A stretch of 64,000 nucleotides of DNA from a virus. Of this stretch, positions 59,582-64,000 are shown in pieces (position 1 is the stretch's first letter; each line of letters opens with the position of its first letter). The notes beneath the pieces are model-generated. The model made no database searches, was not told the origin of the DNA, and saw only the letters and a list, made by a program, of their open reading frames with translations. The translations under genes were made by a program, and so were the position numbers. The stretch covers positions 1 through 64,000 of the IMG/VR virus record IMGVR_UViG_3300028422_001962. The stretch is one strand, 5' to 3'.

Positions 59582-61342
59582 ATGAGTATTATAAAACATA
59601 ATTTATTGCCCAAGCAAAAGTCGCGTAAAAACCATCTTGAAGTTGAGGTAGATTTATATCCTTACGCATCAGAGCTATATGACGAATTGAATTCTTTGGG
59701 AATAATTCAAAGAATGAAAGAAATACCCCAGTTGGGAGTTATCAAGGTTCCGAAAAAGCTTGAAAAAAGCAGATACGATTATGTAATGCTGCAATTGTAC
59801 TTGCATCAGCTTATTAAAAATAAATTACAGAGTCAGTTAAGACTGACATATAACAATCCGGTAAAATCTTATGAATTCAGGCCTGATTACCATTACAATA
59901 CAAAAGAAGACAAGCCAACTATCGGTGATGTCCTTCAGCTACTTACAATCGTGTATAACATCGGCCATTTTTATAATACATTTACATCCTCACGAGCAGT
60001 CACAATGATGGCCACCGAAGATGATACATTTAAGAAAATGATTGTATCTGCTTCGACTGACAATAAATATGCACCTGTTGTAAATAAGCTACTTACAGAC
60101 AATGATTATCAACACTTTCACCTGATAAATTCTATTTTGATTTTGGAGCATTGCGACCAAGCTAAACAATCAGTAATACTGGCAAAGGAAATATTATATG
60201 CATACATAAACGAGAAGAGTTTACCCACTGAGAGTAAACTCGCATATGCATTTTCAGTTTTTAGAAATGTCCGCACCGTATCCTATATGGCGTATGATTT
60301 ACAAATTGCCAACACACCGCTTACTATAGATTTGTGTAATCAAGACGCCGTTCTGGTTTTGCTCAGGGAATTATTGTCAGAATATAACAATAGCAGGTCT
60401 TCATCCAGACTTATCGAATCAGTTAGCAAATTGCTGGATGATACGGTGTATAACGAAAACTCAAATGCTATCTGCTATTATAAAATATCAAGGAAAATCG
60501 TTTCATTCCTTCAAAGGAAAGAGTACTTCGAGGAAAGAAAATATTTCGATGATTTTTTTCTCAATAGAACGAGTTTATTAAATTGTTCCTATTCACACAA
60601 TAGAGATTACGTACAAGAGGCAATATTAAAGATTACTTTTCAACGAAGTGAAAGACATATATCTGAGGATACTTTTTTCACACTTGAACGCATTAATAAT
60701 ACTCGTGTTGGGTATTATGATCGACATACTGGTGAGCAAACGATACTGGTTTCTCTTAAAAAACATTGCGCTTCAAAGACTGCTGCTGCTCTTCATGTAT
60801 TAAGAACCGTAGTAGGTGCTCTGAGAAAAATTGAAGGTATCGCGCCAAATGATATCCGTTTTTTGCTATGCGTTAAATTCTTCTTGTTCTATTTATTTAA
60901 CGAAAATCCTGTTTTGATTAAGCCAACAATCGATGAACACACCTGCGTTATATGTACAAGAGGAAAAAACAGTCGAATAACTGAAGTCAAAAAACTTCTC
61001 AATGATGGGTGTGGAAATCCAGATCAAAATCATGAAGCGGCATTTATGGTTAATTGCTTAGAAGAAGATAAGCTGAATGATACTACAATATGTGTCCCCG
61101 CAAGTATAGTAGTTTATCAAAAAGATGCCGTTGGCCGAAAACTCTGTGAATTTGATGGAATCGTTATACGTCCTATGCGAAAGCAGAAACAAGTATTATT
61201 TCTTGAAGCTAAAAACACTACAGATAAGCCTTCACTTGCAAAAAATTGCTTAATCGAAAAATTAGATAAATTGTCATTTTCATATTCAGCAACTGATATC
61301 CAGACAGTTAATTATGATGCAGAATTAGAAGTTACAATCTAA
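59582..61342 (+). CDS. Unknown protein with C-terminal PD-(D/E)XK nuclease motif
   Basis: 586 residues, AT-rich gene. The first 480 residues are helical with no family match. The C-terminus ends CEFDGIVIRPMRKQKQVLFL then EAKNTT: D525 ... E542-A-K544, the core of a PD-(D/E)XK nuclease, preceded by a beta strand (ICVPASIVVYQKD). Small-nuclease domains at the C-end of a large helical sensor are common in defence effectors. It is 37 bp after the VWA gene (GTAAGGAGAAAAT) and ends the block before the second long direct repeat. Confidence 0.7.
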   Translation: MSIIKHNLLPKQKSRKNHLEVEVDLYPYASELYDELNSLGIIQRMKEIPQLGVIKVPKKLEKSRYDYVMLQLYLHQLIKNKLQSQLRLTYNNPVKSYEFRPDYHYNTKEDKPTIGDVLQLLTIVYNIGHFYNTFTSSRAVTMMATEDDTFKKMIVSASTDNKYAPVVNKLLTDNDYQHFHLINSILILEHCDQAKQSVILAKEILYAYINEKSLPTESKLAYAFSVFRNVRTVSYMAYDLQIANTPLTIDLCNQDAVLVLLRELLSEYNNSRSSSRLIESVSKLLDDTVYNENSNAICYYKISRKIVSFLQRKEYFEERKYFDDFFLNRTSLLNCSYSHNRDYVQEAILKITFQRSERHISEDTFFTLERINNTRVGYYDRHTGEQTILVSLKKHCASKTAAALHVLRTVVGALRKIEGIAPNDIRFLLCVKFFLFYLFNENPVLIKPTIDEHTCVICTRGKNSRITEVKKLLNDGCGNPDQNHEAAFMVNCLEEDKLNDTTICVPASIVVYQKDAVGRKLCEFDGIVIRPMRKQKQVLFLEAKNTTDKPSLAKNCLIEKLDKLSFSYSATDIQTVNYDAELEVTI

Positions 61343-61370
61343 AAATATGCTTTATTATATTGAGAACCCT

Positions 61371-61424
61371 CGCTAACGATTTATACTTGCGCTAACGAAA
61401 CCTAAACCTGCGCTAACGATTTAT
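61371..61424 (+). repeat. Three short direct repeats CGCTAACGA
   Basis: CGCTAACGA at 61371-61379, 61390-61398 and 61411-61419 (19- and 21-bp spacing), the outer two followed by TTTAT. Roughly two-turn spacing suits an operator array, perhaps for the WYL regulator downstream. It lies right after the nuclease-like gene and 70 bp before the second long direct repeat. Confidence 0.5.
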
Positions 61425-61493
61425 CCGGCAAATGAACACTGTATCAAAATTATCAGCCTTTGCCAACGGAGGCGGCGAGACTCTAACCCTATT

Positions 61494-61723
61494 ATTGACT
61501 TGTTTCCGAGAACGGATTAAAACAAAATAAAAGTGTGGATATATTTCCACGAACGGAGATTATCCCAAAAACCATCATCGACCTATTCCCGAGAACGATA
61601 AATCAGCAAACCACATACCAGACATCAATATGATGCTATCGTTCCATGTGGAGAGTGTTGTATTGATAACAAGAAAAGATAGGTAAATGTTTAGAAAGCC
61701 TTGAAATAAAGGGGTTTCGAGGA
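61494..61723 (+). repeat. Long imperfect direct repeat, copy 2 (boundary of the 34-61.7 kb block)
   Basis: Second copy of the repeat at 34030-34260 in the same orientation: the same three 43-bp-type sub-units (GACTTGTTTCCGAGAACGGA near 61497, then 61535 and 61578), the CACATACCAGACATCAAT and TGATGCTATCGTTCCA boxes, GTATTGATAACAAG and a related tail hairpin. The interval 61343-61910 has no gene apart from these repeats and the WYL promoter. Confidence 0.75.
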
Positions 61724-61849
61724 TAGGGTAGAAACTCTGGCTCTCGGATTTTTTTGCTGCCACCTCCTCCATCTCACCAAGCCATAGGAAAGTTAAGTAG
61801 CAAATATAATATATATTTATATAGCAAAGAGAAAAATATATATTATACA

Positions 61850-61878
61850 TTGAAATGTTTATACAAATTTGATATACT
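61850..61878 (+). promoter_or_regulatory. Promoter of the WYL regulator
   Basis: TTGAAA (61850-61855), 17-bp spacer, TATACT (61873-61878), 32 bp before the start codon. Confidence 0.7.
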
Positions 61879-61910
61879 TAATTCAAACCAATAACAGGGG
61901 AGTAAGGACG

Positions 61911-62879
61911 ATGGAAAAGAACAGCAGGCTTTTATGCCTTCTGCAGTTATTGCAAAGAGAAACTGATGAGGAGCATATGCTGACAACTTCGCAGCTCATA
62001 GCAAAACTTGCTGAGCTTGATATTTCATCCCATCGTGAAACAATAGCCTCGGATATTAAGCTGCTCCAAAATGCCGGTTATGATATTATCTGTAATAAAA
62101 GCACACAAAATAAATACTTTCTTGCAAGCCGTGAATTTGAACCAGTGGAACTTAAAATGCTTGCCGATGCGGTTAATGCGGCACAGTTTATTTCAGCAGA
62201 TAAATCTAAACAGCTCATAGATAAGCTTTTTTCATCTGTAAGTAAATATCTAGAGGAACAGCTTAAATGTTCTGTAAATTCTGCGAACCTCAACAAGCAT
62301 AACGGAAATTCATGCATATATTGTGCAGACCTAATAAACACCGCAATTGCTCAGGGTGTTAAGATAAAATTTCAATATTATGAGTATACGGCAAAAAAAG
62401 AAAAAGTGCTGAAGCATAATGGCTTCACATATACAGTTAGTCCATATGCGACAGTATGGAATGATGACCGCTATTATCTTGTCGGATATTGTGAAAAGCA
62501 TAAAGATATTACTGTTTTCAGAATTGACAGAATAACGAATATAGCGCTCACTAAGAATATCTCAAAGCCTTGTCCAGAAGATTTCTGCCTCAAGGCTTTC
62601 CTTTCACAGACATTTAAAATGTTTCATGGTGAGCTTTCTGAAGTGAATCTTAAATGTCATAGTAAGCATATGAAGGCAATTGTAGATAAGTTCGGGGATA
62701 ATGTTAAAACAGAAATAATTGATAAAAACTATTTTTCTGCAAAGGTTAACGTTGAACTCAGTCCAACGTTTTATAGCTGGATTTTTCAGTTCAAGGGAGA
62801 ACTTGGCATACAATCACCACAAAAAGCAATTGACGAATTTGTGCAAATGATAGAAAGCGTTAAACAGGTGTCGGAATAA
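61911..62879 (+). CDS. WYL-domain transcriptional regulator
   Basis: 322 residues from the ATG at 61911 (AGGGGAGTAAGGACG upstream). N-terminal winged HTH (LLCLLQLLQRETDEEHMLTT, SQLIAKLAELDISSHRETIA), a linker domain, then the WYL domain (about 145-215: FQYYEYTAKKEKVLKHNGFT, YATVWNDDRYYLVGYCEKH) with the family's R-x-x-R-x3-I region DRITNIAL, and a C-terminal WCX part. WYL proteins such as BrxR and CapW repress defence operons and respond to nucleic-acid ligands. Its targets here are unknown. A terminator overlaps its stop. Confidence 0.92.
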   Translation: MEKNSRLLCLLQLLQRETDEEHMLTTSQLIAKLAELDISSHRETIASDIKLLQNAGYDIICNKSTQNKYFLASREFEPVELKMLADAVNAAQFISADKSKQLIDKLFSSVSKYLEEQLKCSVNSANLNKHNGNSCIYCADLINTAIAQGVKIKFQYYEYTAKKEKVLKHNGFTYTVSPYATVWNDDRYYLVGYCEKHKDITVFRIDRITNIALTKNISKPCPEDFCLKAFLSQTFKMFHGELSEVNLKCHSKHMKAIVDKFGDNVKTEIIDKNYFSAKVNVELSPTFYSWIFQFKGELGIQSPQKAIDEFVQMIESVKQVSE

Positions 62880-62897
62880 TCCGTCACCTGATTTTTT
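62865..62897 (+). terminator. Rho-independent terminator after the WYL gene
   Basis: CAGGTGTCGGA pairs with TCCGTCACCTG (one T-T mismatch) around ATAA, followed by ATTTTTTG. The WYL stop codon lies in the loop. Confidence 0.85.
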
Positions 62898-62902
62898 GTC
62901 TA

Positions 62903-62945
62903 TTGACGTAGGAACGTTTGTTTGATAATATATAAGCAGACGTTC
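62903..62945 (+). promoter_or_regulatory. Promoter with palindromic operator for the terminal XRE/ImmA pair
   Basis: TTGACG (62903-62908), 17-bp spacer, TAATAT (62926-62931). An inverted repeat GAACGTTTGTT (62912-62922) / AGCAGACGTTC (62935-62945), 9 of 11 matched, brackets the -10: a natural autorepression site for the XRE protein. Confidence 0.65.
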
Positions 62946-62985
62946 ACAGTAATGAGAACATAGCTCAAAGAAAGGGGTTAGCTAA

Positions 62986-63360
62986 ATGACTTTCGGCGAA
63001 TACATAAAAGAAAAACGTCTGGAAAAAGGCATTACACTGCGAGGTTTTGCAGAAATGATCGACATATCTCCAGTGTATATGTGCAACCTTGAAAAAGGCA
63101 GACGTGCGGCACCTAGTGAAGTTGTGCTGGAAAGCATATCATCAAAACTTATGCTCAGCAAAGAAGAAAAAGATATGCTTTATGATCTTGCATCAAAGGA
63201 ACAAACTGCTAAAAATCCTGTTCCGAAAGACCTTAATGGATTTCTTAAGGACAATAGAGTTATCGTTTCAGCACTCAGAACTGCAAAAGATCTTGACGCA
63301 ACAGACGAGGAGTGGCAAGAGTTTATTGACAAACTTAAAAACAGTCGTGAAAATCAATAG
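62986..63360 (+). CDS. XRE-family repressor (terminal pair)
   Basis: 124 residues. Cro/CI HTH at 5-60 (FGEYIKEKRLEKGITLRGFA, EMIDISPVYMCNLEKGRRAA), then LSKEEKDMLYDLASKEQTA and a helical end. Length, the 'S-K-E-E-K-D-M-L-Y-D-L-A' segment and the C-terminal helix parallel the prophage repressor at 15323 (TPDEKEEMLDLAGRERDTAA), so the two are of one subfamily. AAAGGGGTTAGCTAA is the ribosome site. Confidence 0.9.
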   Translation: MTFGEYIKEKRLEKGITLRGFAEMIDISPVYMCNLEKGRRAAPSEVVLESISSKLMLSKEEKDMLYDLASKEQTAKNPVPKDLNGFLKDNRVIVSALRTAKDLDATDEEWQEFIDKLKNSRENQ

Positions 63361-63378
63361 AAAGGACAAGCAAAATAT

Positions 63379-63981
63379 ATGGGAGATATCTGTTATAGAA
63401 AAAGCACATTGGATTTAATAGCAAATAAATTACTAAAGAATTATCAGCATGGTAAATTTCTATATGGTGATCCACAGTCTGTTCCGATAGAACAGATAAT
63501 AGAGCTTGAATACGGACTTAATATTGAATATGTCTGCCTTAGAAAAAATGGAACTGTTCTCGGACAAACTGTGTTTGAAAACTGCTTTGTGCCTTTTTAT
63601 GATAGTGACAATGAGCAGTACAGTATTATGGAAGTTCAGTCAGGAACGATACTCGTTGATATTTCTCTACTTGAGGACGAAAACAGCGGTAGGCTGAGAT
63701 ATACTCTTGCACATGAACTCGCACATTGGCTTATTCATCAGAAAATATATGAAAATTCACAGCAGTCAGCGGCTAAAGTTGATGGAAATATTGACTGTCA
63801 AACCGAATGGCAGGCTGATACTCTCGCTGCTTCAATTCTTATGCCGAGAATGCAGATTAAAAAAGCCTTCTACAAGACTTTAAATTTATCTGCAAAAGGA
63901 AAAATATCATATATGGCAGAGCTTTTCGATGTTTCAAAGCAAGCAATGTCAATTTGCCTTAAAACACACAACATGATATAG
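63379..63981 (+). CDS. ImmA/IrrE-like metallopeptidase (terminal pair)
   Basis: 200 residues, full length with stop at 63981. HELAH at 112-116 (H112, E113, H116), preceded by LRYTLA, and DTLAASILMPRMQIKKA further on, with the third zinc ligand region EWQADTLAA. The C-terminal helix SYMAELFDVSKQAMSICLK matches the family. It follows the XRE gene by 18 bp, so the pair is a repressor-protease switch of another mobile element or a stress-controlled locus reaching beyond the right edge. Confidence 0.9.
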   Translation: MGDICYRKSTLDLIANKLLKNYQHGKFLYGDPQSVPIEQIIELEYGLNIEYVCLRKNGTVLGQTVFENCFVPFYDSDNEQYSIMEVQSGTILVDISLLEDENSGRLRYTLAHELAHWLIHQKIYENSQQSAAKVDGNIDCQTEWQADTLAASILMPRMQIKKAFYKTLNLSAKGKISYMAELFDVSKQAMSICLKTHNMI

Positions 63982-64000
63982 CTGTAAACAAATACTAATT

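Overview
The window looks like accessory DNA from a low-to-mid GC Firmicute, most likely a gut clostridium (Lachnospiraceae/Oscillospiraceae type). This rests on strong AGGAGG ribosome sites, sigma-A-like promoters with 17-bp spacers, and phage/ICE families typical of that group. There is no rRNA, tRNA, CRISPR array or housekeeping gene cluster. The organism call is inference.

Region 1 (1-15.8 kb, all minus strand) is the early/replication half of a prophage. An XRE repressor and its ImmA-like protease partner are followed by a Com-like zinc finger, a sigma-like factor, small ORFs, a DUF2800 nuclease-like protein, DUF2815, a family A DNA polymerase, an antirepressor, a VapE primase/helicase, VRR-NUC, a SNF2 helicase, a DUF1492/ArpU-like regulator, HNH, a P27 terminase small subunit and two DNA methyltransferases (the last cut by the window edge). 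Two related operator palindromes, a repeated leader-RNA hairpin, a candidate origin and an activator-type late promoter are visible.

Region 2 (15.83-17.74 kb) is an IS30-family element of about 1.9 kb. It is flanked by a 16-bp direct repeat and carries seven 20-bp units at its right end.

Region 3 (17.8-33.9 kb, plus) is one probable operon started by a small HTH regulator: SNF2 helicase, type III-like Mod, Res, SbcD, SbcC, a PLD nuclease, a 313-bp structured gap and a DEAH helicase. The components are familiar but I do not recognise the combination as a named defence system.

Region 4 (34.0-61.7 kb) lies between two imperfect direct repeats of about 230 bp. It begins with a second HTH-led operon: SPFH plus zinc ribbons, a four-TM protein, a zinc-ribbon/TPR/coiled-coil protein and AbiH. 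Remnants of an integrative element follow (truncated serine recombinase, sigma-like factor, a fragment of an ICE 'virulence' protein). Next come two unrecognised overlapping genes, a HTH_17 protein, an AAA_13 (RloC/PrrC-like) ATPase, a type I RM system with an extra coupled gene between hsdS and hsdR, and McrBC. The region ends with a macro-domain protein, a membrane/coiled-coil protein, a VWA protein and an unknown protein with a C-terminal PD-(D/E)XK motif.

Region 5 (61.8-64 kb) holds a WYL regulator and another XRE/ImmA-type pair with its own operator-promoter.

Together the genes form a multi-layer anti-phage island next to a prophage: modification/restriction (types I, III and IV), double-strand-end processing (SbcCD, helicases), suspected abortive effectors (AbiH, RloC-like, possibly SPFH and macro/VWA modules) and local regulators at the head of each block.
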